A stretch of 44,223 bases of DNA, from assembly GCA_905215505.1 (NCBI GenBank), contig CAJMPU010000019.1, positions 1 through 44,223 on the forward strand, read 5' to 3'. A model generated the notes under the pieces. The model was not told the DNA's origin. It saw only the letters and a list, made by a program, of their open reading frames with translations, and made no database searches. The DNA is from an uncultured bacterium (lineage in GTDB: Bacteria > Actinomycetota > Coriobacteriia > Coriobacteriales > Coriobacteriaceae). Below are positions 15,566 through 23,744 of the stretch, piece after piece (the stretch's first letter is position 1; each line of letters begins with the position of its first letter). The position numbers were made by a program, and so were the translations under genes.

Positions 15566-15982
15566 ATGGTTATGAAACTCGATCAGCTTGTTAACGGCGC
15601 CATTAACGTGGGCTTCGGTGCTGCCGCCGTTGCTGTCGAAGGCGGCAAGAAGGTCCTCGACGACCTTAACACCAAAGGCGAGCAGGTCCGCAAGGACACC
15701 GTCACCCCCGATATCGCCCGCAGTGTGTCCGATATGTTCGAGCAGGCCGGTGGCACCATCTCCGACCTGACCGAGCGTCTGGGCATGCAGGGCGAGACCG
15801 CGGCCCAGCGCGTGCTCGACGAGCTCATCCTTGCCCGCGTCCGCGTCATGACCGCCCCCGAGCGCACGGCCTTCCTGGCCCATGTGCGCGACATCGTCGA
15901 TTCGGTCGAGGACAACGTGACCTCGGTGCCCGTCGAGTCCGTTGAGCCCGACGATGCGAAGGATACCGAAGAGGCCGAGTAG
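15566..15982 (+). CDS. phasin-like helical protein
   Basis: A 138-residue protein. After MVMKLDQLVNGAINVGFGAA comes a long helical region (KKVLDDLNTKGEQVRKD, ... MFEQAGGTISDLTERLGMQ) and an acidic tail (DDAKDTEEAE). The pattern resembles phasin or polyhydroxyalkanoate-granule type proteins, but also generic coiled-coil accessory proteins; I would not assign a function. The true start is the ATG at 15566 with TTGGAG upstream. It ends 8 nt before the UbiB-like kinase gene, so the two likely form an operon, a pairing that suggests a shared membrane-associated job. Confidence 0.75.
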   Translation: MVMKLDQLVNGAINVGFGAAAVAVEGGKKVLDDLNTKGEQVRKDTVTPDIARSVSDMFEQAGGTISDLTERLGMQGETAAQRVLDELILARVRVMTAPERTAFLAHVRDIVDSVEDNVTSVPVESVEPDDAKDTEEAE

Positions 15983-15990
15983 TAGCGCAG

Positions 15991-17754
15991 ATGGCAGATT
16001 CCACCACCGATTACAACAATCAAGATCCCTTGTGTGACGAGGCGGCGGTTGTCGACGAGGTCGATGCCGCCGTCTCGGGCGCTCGCAAGAAGCCGCGCGC
16101 TGTCGATATGGTCCCCGAGGAGCCCGACGCGATGGCGCCGGACGAGGAATACCAGCTCACGCCGGCGGGCCGCCGCGAACGCATCGGTCAGATCGTTCGC
16201 CTGGTCAAAAAGTACCGCGTGTGGGACAACCTCACGCCGGTTCGTTTGCGCCGCCTGCTCGAAGAACTCGGCCCCATGTTCGTCAAGATGGGGCAGATTC
16301 TGGCCAACAGGTCCGAGATTCTGCCGCAACGCTTTTGCGACGAGCTGCGTCGTCTGCGCTCCGACGTGGAGCCTGTGCCGTACGAGGTCGTACTCAGTTG
16401 TCTGGAAGAAGAATACGGCCTGCGCCTGGGGGAGATGTTCGATGCGATCGACCCCAATCCGCTTGGTAGCGCATCGCTCGCGCAGGTGCACCGCGCTCGT
16501 CTGGTGACGGGCGAGGACGTGGCCGTCAAGGTACAGCGCCCCGGTGCGCAACAGGTTATGGCACAGGACATCGATATCATCCGCTCGGTGGTGCGTATCG
16601 TTTCCAAGTTCGTCAACACCGATCAATTCGTTGACCTGCATGGTGTAGTCGAGGAGTTGTGGACCTCGTTTCGCGAGGAGACCAACTTTTTGGCCGAGGC
16701 CAAAAACCTCAACGACTTCTACGAGTTCCATAAGAGCGTTCATGGCGTAACGTGCCCTAAATCCTATCTGGACCTGTGCACCGAGCACGTGGTGGTTATG
16801 GACTACGTCGACGGCATTTCGATCGCCGATCCTGAACGCTTGGTGGCCGAGGGCTATGACTTGGAAAAGATCGGTGCCGCAATCGTCGAGGATTACTCGA
16901 CGCAGGTGCTCGATGACGGCTTTTTCCATGCCGACCCGCATGCGGGAAACATTATTCTCAAGGACGGCATCGTCTACTTTATCGACTTGGGCATGGTCGG
17001 ACGCATGTCGAGTCACGATCGCGGTATCGTCAAGGACATGATTTTCGCCGTGGCCGAGGGTGACGTGCCCAAGCTCAAGGATTCGCTCATGCGCTTTGCC
17101 GTGACGCGCGGCGACTCGGCTGAGCTCGATCATTCGGCCTTTTTGTCCGATTTGGACTTTATCGTGGCTGACTTTGCAGGCCTTGACCTGAAGGATCTGG
17201 ATATCGGCGAGTTTTTGACCTCGCTGTTAAACCTGGCGCGCAAAAACGACGTTGAGCTGCCGAGCGTGGTAACGATGTTCGCCCGCGGCATGGTGACGCT
17301 CGAGGGCCTGCTGACTGAGTATATGCCCAACGTCAACATGATCCAGATCATCCAAACGCACATTAAAAACGAGAAAAGCACCTATGCGCGCGTGCGTGAT
17401 ATGGGACGCGATCTTGCCGCGAGCAGCTATCGCGCGGCAAAAGGCTCGCTCGAGGCGGCCGAGTATCTGGGCTTGGCTTCGCGCATGCTCACGCGCGGCC
17501 AGCTTAAGGTGAACACGCAGATCATGAGCAGCGATAAGGCGCTGCGACAGCTGGGCGGAATTATCGACCGTATGTCGATGGCAATTGTGATTGCTGGCCT
17601 GTTTATCGGTTCGTCGGTGGTGTACTACGCGCGCATCGAGCCGGTTGTGTTTGGTATCCCGGTCATTGGCTTTATGGGCTACGTCAGCGCACTGGTGCTG
17701 GCGCTTATGCTGGGCCGCAATATCTGGCTCAACAGTCACGGCGGCAAGCACTAG
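15991..17754 (+). CDS. UbiB/ABC1 atypical kinase family protein
   Basis: A 587-residue protein of the ABC1/ADCK/UbiB family, an atypical kinase/ATPase fold associated with isoprenoid-quinone and lipid metabolism. Residues 1-60 are an acidic, variable head. KMGQ (99-102) begins the family-specific KxGQ motif; GSASLAQVH (159-167) replaces the P-loop; AVKVQRPG (178-185) holds the ATP lysine; FFHADPHAGNI (311-321) is the catalytic loop; DLG (332-334) binds metal. Two transmembrane helices sit near the end (about 527-580, SMAIVIAGLFIGSSVVYYA and VIGFMGYVSALVLALML). It probably acts at the inner face of the membrane. No quinone genes are in the window. Confidence 0.92.
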   Translation: MADSTTDYNNQDPLCDEAAVVDEVDAAVSGARKKPRAVDMVPEEPDAMAPDEEYQLTPAGRRERIGQIVRLVKKYRVWDNLTPVRLRRLLEELGPMFVKMGQILANRSEILPQRFCDELRRLRSDVEPVPYEVVLSCLEEEYGLRLGEMFDAIDPNPLGSASLAQVHRARLVTGEDVAVKVQRPGAQQVMAQDIDIIRSVVRIVSKFVNTDQFVDLHGVVEELWTSFREETNFLAEAKNLNDFYEFHKSVHGVTCPKSYLDLCTEHVVVMDYVDGISIADPERLVAEGYDLEKIGAAIVEDYSTQVLDDGFFHADPHAGNIILKDGIVYFIDLGMVGRMSSHDRGIVKDMIFAVAEGDVPKLKDSLMRFAVTRGDSAELDHSAFLSDLDFIVADFAGLDLKDLDIGEFLTSLLNLARKNDVELPSVVTMFARGMVTLEGLLTEYMPNVNMIQIIQTHIKNEKSTYARVRDMGRDLAASSYRAAKGSLEAAEYLGLASRMLTRGQLKVNTQIMSSDKALRQLGGIIDRMSMAIVIAGLFIGSSVVYYARIEPVVFGIPVIGFMGYVSALVLALMLGRNIWLNSHGGKH

Positions 17755-17805
17755 AGGCCGCGACCGTCACCGCATTTTCCTATCGCAAACAATAGCTTTT
17801 ACCTT

Positions 17806-17833
17806 GGGCTTCGCCTGTGTGCGAGGCCCTTTT
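17806..17833 (+). terminator. rho-independent terminator after the ubiB-like gene
   Basis: GGGCTTCGC and GCGAGGCCC pair (one G-U) around CTGTGT, followed by TTTT. It separates the kinase operon from the B12 riboswitch. Confidence 0.8.
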
Positions 17834-17869
17834 GCGTGATACCATTTTGACGGTAATAATCGATGGCCT

Positions 17870-18042
17870 AGATGGTGGTGCGGAGACGCACGAATGCGCG
17901 GTTTACCTGCGCGTTTGGGAGAATTGGGGTGCAAGTCCCCGGCTGTACCAGTAACCGTAATTCCTCTTGGCTCGGGATGTTCGCGTCGCAGATCGGACGA
18001 CGTGCCCGAGTCGTTAAGGTTAAGTCGGATCGCCTCCCATCT
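17870..18042 (+). promoter_or_regulatory. cobalamin riboswitch
   Basis: Outer stem AGATGG (17870-17875) pairs with CCATCT (18037-18042). The conserved core GGGAGAATTGGGGTGCAAGT (from 17918), CCCCGGCTG and the CCAGTAACCGTAA segment follow, then a GC-rich arm with GTGCCCGAG, and the B12-box-like AAGTCGGATCGCCTCCCAT near 18022-18040. This order is that of the cobalamin riboswitch family. After it a hairpin CTGCGGC...GCCGC and a G-rich SD region near 18085-18100 could form the switch. Expected effect: repression of the downstream genes when cobalamin is plentiful. Confidence 0.92.
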
Positions 18043-18104
18043 TGCATGCGGCTGCGGCGTATGCCGCCGGTGTGCATAGGGCTCTGGAGGGAAGGGGGAC
18101 CCCG

Positions 18105-21100
18105 ATGGGGGAACTCGAGCGCAACATGCGCGATGACGTGGGGCAGCCTCAAGGCAACGCTCCGAGTACAGACAATGGGGGACAAATGGATATGCTTGAG
18201 GACGAGCGCGAGCGCGCGTCGTTGCATCGCCGTGGCGCGATTGCACGCGGTGTAGCCAAGCGCGGCCTGGTGGCATTCCTGGCCTTCGCGATGGCCTTTG
18301 GCACCACACCGGCTCAGCTGTGGGCCGAGGGCGCCGAGGGCATTGCCGAGGCTGTGGCTCAGGCTGCGACGCCGGGCGAGGGCACGGGTGCCGCGGACGG
18401 TGCTGCCGACGGTGTCGTTTCTGAAACCGGCTCTAACGCGAGCGATGCGTCGGTTAACGATGGCGCTTCGGCGAATGCCGCAGATAGCAACGGCGTAGCG
18501 TCGGACGATTCTGCCGCAGTCGAGGCTTCTACTGCTTCGCCGGATTCATCCGAACAGAACGTCAAAAGTGTTGTAGCCGCTTCCGATGAGGCTGAATCTC
18601 AGCCTACCGAAGCCGCAAGCCAAGAGGTCGCGGCCACGTGCTCCGTCGTCGGCACCGACGCCAAGGGCGCCCAGCAGACCTGGGCCGCCGCGCAGCAGAT
18701 CGCTCTGAAGGAGGGCTCGACCGCGGCCGACCTCTCCGAGCAGCTCTTCAGGCAGGCCGGCCTCAAGGCCGACTACGACCCCAACGGCTCCTGGGGCTGG
18801 GCGCTCAACTCGATCACGTCGCCCTTCGACGCGGGCCGCACGCTCGCCTACGACCCGGCGACCGGTGCGCACTGGCAGCTGTTCGTCAACGGCAGCGTCT
18901 CCGCGGTCGGCGCCGGCGGCTACACGCTCAAGGACGGCGACTCCGTCGTCTGGTGCTACTCGAAGTACGGTGACCCCGCGCCCGCCAATCAGATTTCCGT
19001 TAGCTGCACCGTTGTCGGCCAGGACGCCTCGGGCGCTCAGCAGACATGGGCGCAGCCCACGACAGCTTTGGTGGAAGAGGGCACGACCGCTGCTGATCTT
19101 TCCGAGCAGGCCTTTAAAAAGGCCGGCATTGGCGCCAAAACGGGGAAAGGCACGTACGGCTGGTATCTCGAGTCGCTGACTTCACCGTTCAACAAGACCG
19201 TGACGCTTTCGAGCGAGAAAGTTAACGAAAACACTTGGAAATTCTGGCAGTTCTTCGTTAACGGTCAGGCGGCCAATGTCGGCGCGGGCAATTACACACT
19301 CAAGGCCGGGGACAAGGTTACCTGGGTCTATGGCTTTGATGGAACCATGCCCGGCCAGGTTTCCGTTTCAATGGAGATCATCGGTAAGAAGGATGAGAAG
19401 GCGCAGCGCTGGACCGATCCTTCGACGCAGGTGTTTGTCGAGGGCACGACGATCAAGGACGCTTCCGCTGCCTACTTCGATGCCATTGGCATTGAGTCCA
19501 AGATGTACGACCAATTTGGTTATTGGGGTGTTCATAGTCTTGTCTCCCCGCTTGATGGCACCGAGCTGTCGGGTGCATGGTCGTTCTTTGTCAACGGCGT
19601 TCCCGGGCCTCAGCTCGATAGCGATTACGTGCTCAAGTCGGGCGACAAAATCGTCTGGGCTTACGCCCCTGGCGACACCGTTCCTAATCCCGATGAAGTC
19701 GTAGTCGATCCGAGCGCTTCGCGCCCGGCCGATTGGAAAGCCGACTGGAGTGGCAATTCCAATGCGGTGGTCAAGAACGTGTCCACGCCTACGGGCGCGC
19801 TGGCAAGCTCTTGGACGTTCGATTGGAGGGCCTACTCGGGTGCCACGTATCCCAATGCGAGTGAGCCTATTGTCGTGAACGGCAACGTTTACCTTGCCGT
19901 GAACAAGCGTTTGCTTAAGATCGACGCCGAGTCGGGCAAGGTGCTTGCCGAGTCGAACCTTCAGACTGCGATTGGCTACACCACGCGTCCGATTTATACG
20001 AAAGGCTTGGTCATCGTCCCGCTCGACGGCGGTGCGGTCCAGGCTCTGACGGCCGATACGCTGACGACGGTTTGGGTCACTGACTCTGTGAGCAAATCTG
20101 CCCAGTCAAATTCCCAGCTGACGGTCGATGGCAACTATCTCTACGTTGGCACCGTTGATGTCGACTATGGAACGAGTACGTACAATAACGGTCACCTGAC
20201 GCGTATTAATATACTGACCGGCGCTGTTTCTTGGCAGCATGTTAATGCTGATGAGGGTTACTACTGGACGAGCGCTACAGTGGGCGACGGCTATATTCTG
20301 GTTCCGACGAGTGCGGGTACCGTTGAGATGCTTAGCAAGTCGACGGGTGATGTGCTCAGCAGCGTTTCGGTTGGTGCCATCGTCAACTCCGGCTGTGTAC
20401 TGTCCAAAGACGGCAAGCATGCCTATGTGATCTCGCGTGACGGCAAGCTCCACGTGCTGGCACTGTCGGACGCAAACGCAAGGGCCTCTTCGCGCATTTC
20501 CGAAGAACGCGTCATCGATCTTGGTCTTACGGGTTGTGCCTGCATGCCCACGCTGTATGGCAATAAGCTAATTGTCGGTGGCGAGGTTTCTGGCGGTTCG
20601 GCGCTGGCGATTGTCGACCTTGATAATGACTTTGCTACGACGTTGGTTTCGTCTGCCGATGGCTCCGTGCTTCCTGCCGGTGGCATCAAGGGCGCACCGC
20701 TCGTGAGTGTCCAGGCGGATGACGCGTACGTTTATTTCACTGTCAACTATGGTGCGACTTCCGACTATGTGAGCTACACCTCGGGCGGTGGCGTGTATCG
20801 CTACAAGATGGGTGACGCGCAGGCGACCGGTGCGTTTAGCGCAGCGGGACACAACAATTACTGTGACTCGCCGATTGCCTGCGATGCCAAGGGTAACCTC
20901 TACTACATCAACGATTCCGGCACGCTTTTCAAGCTGAGTGGTGGCGTTAAGGTCTCGTTTGAGACTGGCGAGGGTTCTAAGGTCGACTTCCAGACTACGG
21001 CCGATGGCAAGCTGGTCAAGCCGGCCGATCCGACGCGCGATGGCTACACTTTCGGCGGTTGGTATACCGATGAGGCTTGCACGCAGGCGTATGACTTTAG

Positions 21101-21584
21101 CACGCCGGTGACGGCCGACCTGACGTTGTATGCCAAGTGGACCAAGAATGCCGTTAACCCTGGCGGTAATGGCGGTTCTGGCACTAATGGTGGCAACGGC
21201 GGCGCTGGCAACGGTTCCGGCACTGGCGCTGGCGCGGGTTCTGGCTCCGGCTCGAAGGGCGGTGCTATTGCCCCGGGCCAGAAGCCGGTGACCAAGACGA
21301 CGGTGTCGACCAAGACCGAGACCAAGGACAACAAGTCCGACAAGAAGGACTCCGATAAGTCCGATAAGAAGGACGAGAAGAAGTCTGACAAGAAGGACAG
21401 CAAGTCCGACAAGAAGTCCGATTCCAAGTCCGATGCGGGTGCTGCTTCCACGACTACTGCTAAGAAGTCCTCTAGTGCTTCCGAGCAGGAGACTGGCACC
21501 AACCCGCTCGCCATTGTTGGCGTTGCCGCTGGCGTCATCGGTCTCGCCATCGTCGGTGTGTTCGTGTTCACCAAACGCCGGTAG
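18105..21584 (+). CDS. B12-regulated surface protein with three DUF4430 domains, beta-propeller and InlB-type repeat
   Basis: A 1159-residue exported protein. After a basic segment comes a hydrophobic signal (RGLVAFLAFAMAFGTTPAQL) cleaved near WAEG. An Ala/Ser/Asp-rich linker leads to three tandem DUF4430 domains (about 176-297, 297-418, 420-530), each ending with W-x-F-F-V-N-G and a G-D-x-V-x-W-x-Y motif. DUF4430 is the fold of the cobalamin-binding beta domain of intrinsic factor/transcobalamin. A PQQ-like propeller (about 555-925) and an InlB B-repeat (GYTFGGWYTDEACTQAYDF, about 985-1010) follow, then Gly-rich and Lys/Asp/Ser-rich wall-spanning linkers and a C-terminal membrane helix with a KRR tail. 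The riboswitch before it fits corrinoid binding. The ATG at 18105 has a G-rich SD; 18186 is an alternative. Confidence 0.85.
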   Translation: MGELERNMRDDVGQPQGNAPSTDNGGQMDMLEDERERASLHRRGAIARGVAKRGLVAFLAFAMAFGTTPAQLWAEGAEGIAEAVAQAATPGEGTGAADGAADGVVSETGSNASDASVNDGASANAADSNGVASDDSAAVEASTASPDSSEQNVKSVVAASDEAESQPTEAASQEVAATCSVVGTDAKGAQQTWAAAQQIALKEGSTAADLSEQLFRQAGLKADYDPNGSWGWALNSITSPFDAGRTLAYDPATGAHWQLFVNGSVSAVGAGGYTLKDGDSVVWCYSKYGDPAPANQISVSCTVVGQDASGAQQTWAQPTTALVEEGTTAADLSEQAFKKAGIGAKTGKGTYGWYLESLTSPFNKTVTLSSEKVNENTWKFWQFFVNGQAANVGAGNYTLKAGDKVTWVYGFDGTMPGQVSVSMEIIGKKDEKAQRWTDPSTQVFVEGTTIKDASAAYFDAIGIESKMYDQFGYWGVHSLVSPLDGTELSGAWSFFVNGVPGPQLDSDYVLKSGDKIVWAYAPGDTVPNPDEVVVDPSASRPADWKADWSGNSNAVVKNVSTPTGALASSWTFDWRAYSGATYPNASEPIVVNGNVYLAVNKRLLKIDAESGKVLAESNLQTAIGYTTRPIYTKGLVIVPLDGGAVQALTADTLTTVWVTDSVSKSAQSNSQLTVDGNYLYVGTVDVDYGTSTYNNGHLTRINILTGAVSWQHVNADEGYYWTSATVGDGYILVPTSAGTVEMLSKSTGDVLSSVSVGAIVNSGCVLSKDGKHAYVISRDGKLHVLALSDANARASSRISEERVIDLGLTGCACMPTLYGNKLIVGGEVSGGSALAIVDLDNDFATTLVSSADGSVLPAGGIKGAPLVSVQADDAYVYFTVNYGATSDYVSYTSGGGVYRYKMGDAQATGAFSAAGHNNYCDSPIACDAKGNLYYINDSGTLFKLSGGVKVSFETGEGSKVDFQTTADGKLVKPADPTRDGYTFGGWYTDEACTQAYDFSTPVTADLTLYAKWTKNAVNPGGNGGSGTNGGNGGAGNGSGTGAGAGSGSGSKGGAIAPGQKPVTKTTVSTKTETKDNKSDKKDSDKSDKKDEKKSDKKDSKSDKKSDSKSDAGAASTTTAKKSSSASEQETGTNPLAIVGVAAGVIGLAIVGVFVFTKRR

Positions 21585-21593
21585 GTGAGGGCT

Positions 21594-22484
21594 GTGTCCA
21601 ATAAATCCAAGGACGCTGACCCCAAGCAACCAGATTCCTCGTTTATCCAGCTTGACGATGCAAAGCAAAAGGGCGCCGCTTCGGCGGCGTCCGCCCCTCG
21701 CCGCAAGGCGCTCCTCGGCGTTCTGACTGCCGCGTGCACCATTCTGATCGTCGTCTCGCTGGGTTTCGTCCATCCTTCCGAGAGCGGCGCCTGGTCCGTT
21801 GATTGGATCGTTCAGACCGTGACGGGGGAGAGCGTTGTCACCAAGGACACCAAGGCATCTGGCTCGACTACGACTTCGGGCGAGGCCAGTTCTAAGGATT
21901 CCAAGTCATCGAATGACGCAAAAGATGGGTCCAAGTCCAAGGACGATTGCGAGTCTTCAAACAAGGAATCGGATAAAAGCTCGGATAGCAAGAAGTCCGA
22001 TAGTCAGGACGGCAAGAAGTCTGGAGATAAATCCGCTGCCCAGAATACGGGAGCCGGCGATACTTCCAATGTGTCTGGCGGTGCTTCTTCGGGCGGCGGT
22101 CAGTCGTCTGATGGAGCCTCCAGCTTTAATGGCGGAAGCGCTCCCTCGGGCGGCCAGAGCGGCTCACAGGAGTCCAACTACGTAACGGTGACGGTTTCGG
22201 TCACATCGAGCGCCGTGGGCAATCCTGTGTCCTCTGGTGGCACCTTTACCTTTAACGAAGGTGCTACCGTCTACGATGCCCTGTGCGCGCTGGGCCTTTC
22301 TGTCAACGCACATGGCTCGTCGTACGGCACGTATGTTTCTGCGATTGGTGGTTTGGCCGAGAAACAGTACGGCGGCACGAGCGGCTGGATGTACTCCGTC
22401 AACGGCACAACGCCCATGACGGCCTGCAGCAACTACGTTCTCTCCAACGGCGACAACGTGGTCTGGTATTACGTTACAGGCTAG
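21594..22484 (+). CDS. membrane-anchored DUF4430 protein, second gene of the B12 operon
   Basis: A 296-residue protein. The N-terminus is cytoplasmic and charged, then one membrane helix (ALLGVLTAACTILIVVSLGF, about 46-65). A long Ser/Lys/Asp-rich spacer (about 85-195) reaches out to one C-terminal DUF4430 domain (about 200-296) ending GTSGWMYSVNGTTPMTACSN then VLSNGDNVVWYYVTG. Its start lies 9 nt after the large gene's stop; the GTG at 21594 has GGTGAGG just upstream, so it is translated from the same riboswitch-controlled message. It is inferred to hold cobalamin or partner with the large protein near the membrane. Confidence 0.82.
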   Translation: MSNKSKDADPKQPDSSFIQLDDAKQKGAASAASAPRRKALLGVLTAACTILIVVSLGFVHPSESGAWSVDWIVQTVTGESVVTKDTKASGSTTTSGEASSKDSKSSNDAKDGSKSKDDCESSNKESDKSSDSKKSDSQDGKKSGDKSAAQNTGAGDTSNVSGGASSGGGQSSDGASSFNGGSAPSGGQSGSQESNYVTVTVSVTSSAVGNPVSSGGTFTFNEGATVYDALCALGLSVNAHGSSYGTYVSAIGGLAEKQYGGTSGWMYSVNGTTPMTACSNYVLSNGDNVVWYYVTG

Positions 22485-22506
22485 AGGCTTCGACATAGCG
22501 CGCCAG

Positions 22507-22544
22507 ACGGGCGGTTCCGACAGACATCCGGGCCGCCCGTTTTT
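22507..22544 (+). terminator. terminator of the B12 surface-protein operon
   Basis: ACGGGCGG and CCGCCCGT form an 8-bp stem followed by TTTTT, 23 nt after the stop. Confidence 0.82.
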
Positions 22545-22587
22545 CATGCGAATGGGATTGGGTCGCCGGGTCTCTCGGCAAACAAAA

Positions 22588-22617
22588 AACCGGTTGGAAT
22601 GGGAATTCCAACCGGTT
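22588..22617 (-). terminator. terminator of the first GtrA gene
   Basis: A perfect 13-bp stem (AACCGGTTGGAAT / ATTCCAACCGGTT) with GGGA loop. On the minus strand it runs into TTTTTTG, 27 nt past the stop at 22644. Confidence 0.85.
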
Positions 22618-22643
22618 ATACATTCAAGCAAATAGCGAATCGA

Positions 22644-23051
22644 CTACGACCGTGCGCCCTCGAGGAAGAAGCGGCGGCTGAAGTAGTTGTACCAGGTGAC
22701 GAGGAACGTGGCGATGGCCTTCATGGCCTGGTAGCCGATGCTCAAAAACGTGACGCCCACAAACATGTACAGGTCGTTGAGGCCCAGGCCGATCACCGAC
22801 AGGATGGTGAAGATCGTGAACTCGCGCTTGCGGCTCATGCCCTCGCGATGGTCGAACACGTACTTCATGCTGAGCCAGTAGTTGACCACGACGGACGTGA
22901 TGAACGAGACCGTGGTGCTCATCAAAAAGTCGAGGTGAAACAGCTCGACGAGCGCAATGAGCATACCCCAGTCGATGCCAAAGGAGATAAGACCCACGAC
23001 AGCGAACTTGAGGAACTGCTTGGTATGAGGTTGTGCCAGTGCCTTGCGCAC
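22644..23051 (-). CDS. GtrA family membrane protein
   Basis: A 135-residue protein with four predicted membrane helices of the GtrA family, small proteins associated with translocating lipid-linked sugars or with teichoic/polysaccharide glycosylation. The family pattern is clear: QFLKFAVVGLISFGIDWGML, VVNYWLSMKYVFDHREG, IFTILSVIGLGLNDLY and a final WYNYFSRRFFLEGARS. The start at 23051 is GTG with only a weak SD. The partner gtrA-like gene upstream shares the KYVFxHxEGMSR.REF.IF block. No glycosyltransferase sits beside it, so its lipid substrate is unknown. Confidence 0.88.
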   Translation of the reverse strand: MRKALAQPHTKQFLKFAVVGLISFGIDWGMLIALVELFHLDFLMSTTVSFITSVVVNYWLSMKYVFDHREGMSRKREFTIFTILSVIGLGLNDLYMFVGVTFLSIGYQAMKAIATFLVTWYNYFSRRFFLEGARS

Positions 23052-23149
23052 GTAATCACATCCAATGCGTTGATGAATCGAGCAGAGGATACTTTAGAGC
23101 TTTTGCAAGGGAAACGTAAGGTCCTTGCCAAGAACTATACGAACTCGCC

Positions 23150-23186
23150 AAATTTTCAAGAGCTAATCCGCAAACGTTGAAAATTT
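23150..23186. repeat. 10-bp palindrome upstream of the first GtrA gene
   Basis: AAATTTTCAA and TTGAAAATTT are perfect inverted arms separated by 17 nt, about 100 nt before the GTG start. It could be an operator; nothing else supports this. Confidence 0.35.
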
Positions 23187-23210
23187 GCCCGTAAACGAGC
23201 GGCACCTACG

Positions 23211-23242
23211 GACGATACTGCGCTGAGCGCGCGTCGTCCGTG
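23211..23242 (-). terminator. possible terminator of the second GtrA gene
   Basis: ACGGACGA and TCGTCCGT form an 8-bp stem about 30 nt past the stop, with GCGC pairing inside. No T run follows, so the function is uncertain. Confidence 0.4.
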
Positions 23243-23270
23243 GGCGCCGTAATGCTGCAGGGGTGTCGAG

Positions 23271-23666
23271 CTATTTGGTCTCGTCGCCCTCCAGGAAGAT
23301 CTTTCGGGTCACAAAGTTGTAGACCATGACAAGCGCGGTGGCGCAAATCTTGGCGATATTGGCCTCGAGCCCCAGGCCGGCGTTGAGCGCCAGCACGATA
23401 CCGTCGTTGAGCGCCAGGCCGATCACGGACAGCACGACAAAGATAATGAACTCGCGGCGGCGGCTCATGCCCTCCTTGTGCGCAAACACGTACTTCATAC
23501 TCGCGATGTAGTTAAAGATGAGCGAGACGATAAAGCCGCTGGTATTGGCAATCAGGATATTGAGGCCCAGACCGTAGTGGAGCAGATTCATGATGCCAAA
23601 GTCGATGACGGTGGCAACGACGCCGACGACGCCAAACTTCATGATCTGCGCAAGGAGCTTTTGCAT
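23271..23666 (-). CDS. GtrA family membrane protein, second copy
   Basis: A 131-residue four-helix GtrA family protein. It shows IMKFGVVGVVATVIDFGIMN, a loop with the conserved KYVFAHKEGMSR, and FVTRKIFLEGDETK at the end. I take the ATG at 23666, with AAGG upstream, because the frame's earlier TTG at 23729 would add a basic tail not seen in the sister protein. It lies directly downstream of fbp, which reads the same way, and could be co-transcribed with it. Paralogy with the 22644-23051 product is evident, but the gap between them argues against a simple recent duplication. Confidence 0.86.
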   Translation of the reverse strand: MQKLLAQIMKFGVVGVVATVIDFGIMNLLHYGLGLNILIANTSGFIVSLIFNYIASMKYVFAHKEGMSRRREFIIFVVLSVIGLALNDGIVLALNAGLGLEANIAKICATALVMVYNFVTRKIFLEGDETK

Positions 23667-23744
23667 GGTGCCTGCCTTAGGGTGGCGCCGGAGCGCCGCG
23701 GGGATGACGAACTCAGCAAGTTTAGCCAATCCCCGCAGGCGGGG

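Noticed and set aside
15566..15982. Firm call as a polyhydroxyalkanoate phasin
   Set aside because: Only general helical similarity; no PHA synthase gene nearby, so the name is kept descriptive.
15583..17133. 516-codon ORF opposite the phasin-like and UbiB-like genes
   Set aside because: Spans two genes in antisense, no SD, composition typical of shadow frames.
21300..21440. Regular AAGTCCGAC-type repeats resembling a CRISPR or tandem repeat array
   Set aside because: They are in-frame Lys/Ser/Asp codons of a wall-spanning linker, not spaced unique spacers.
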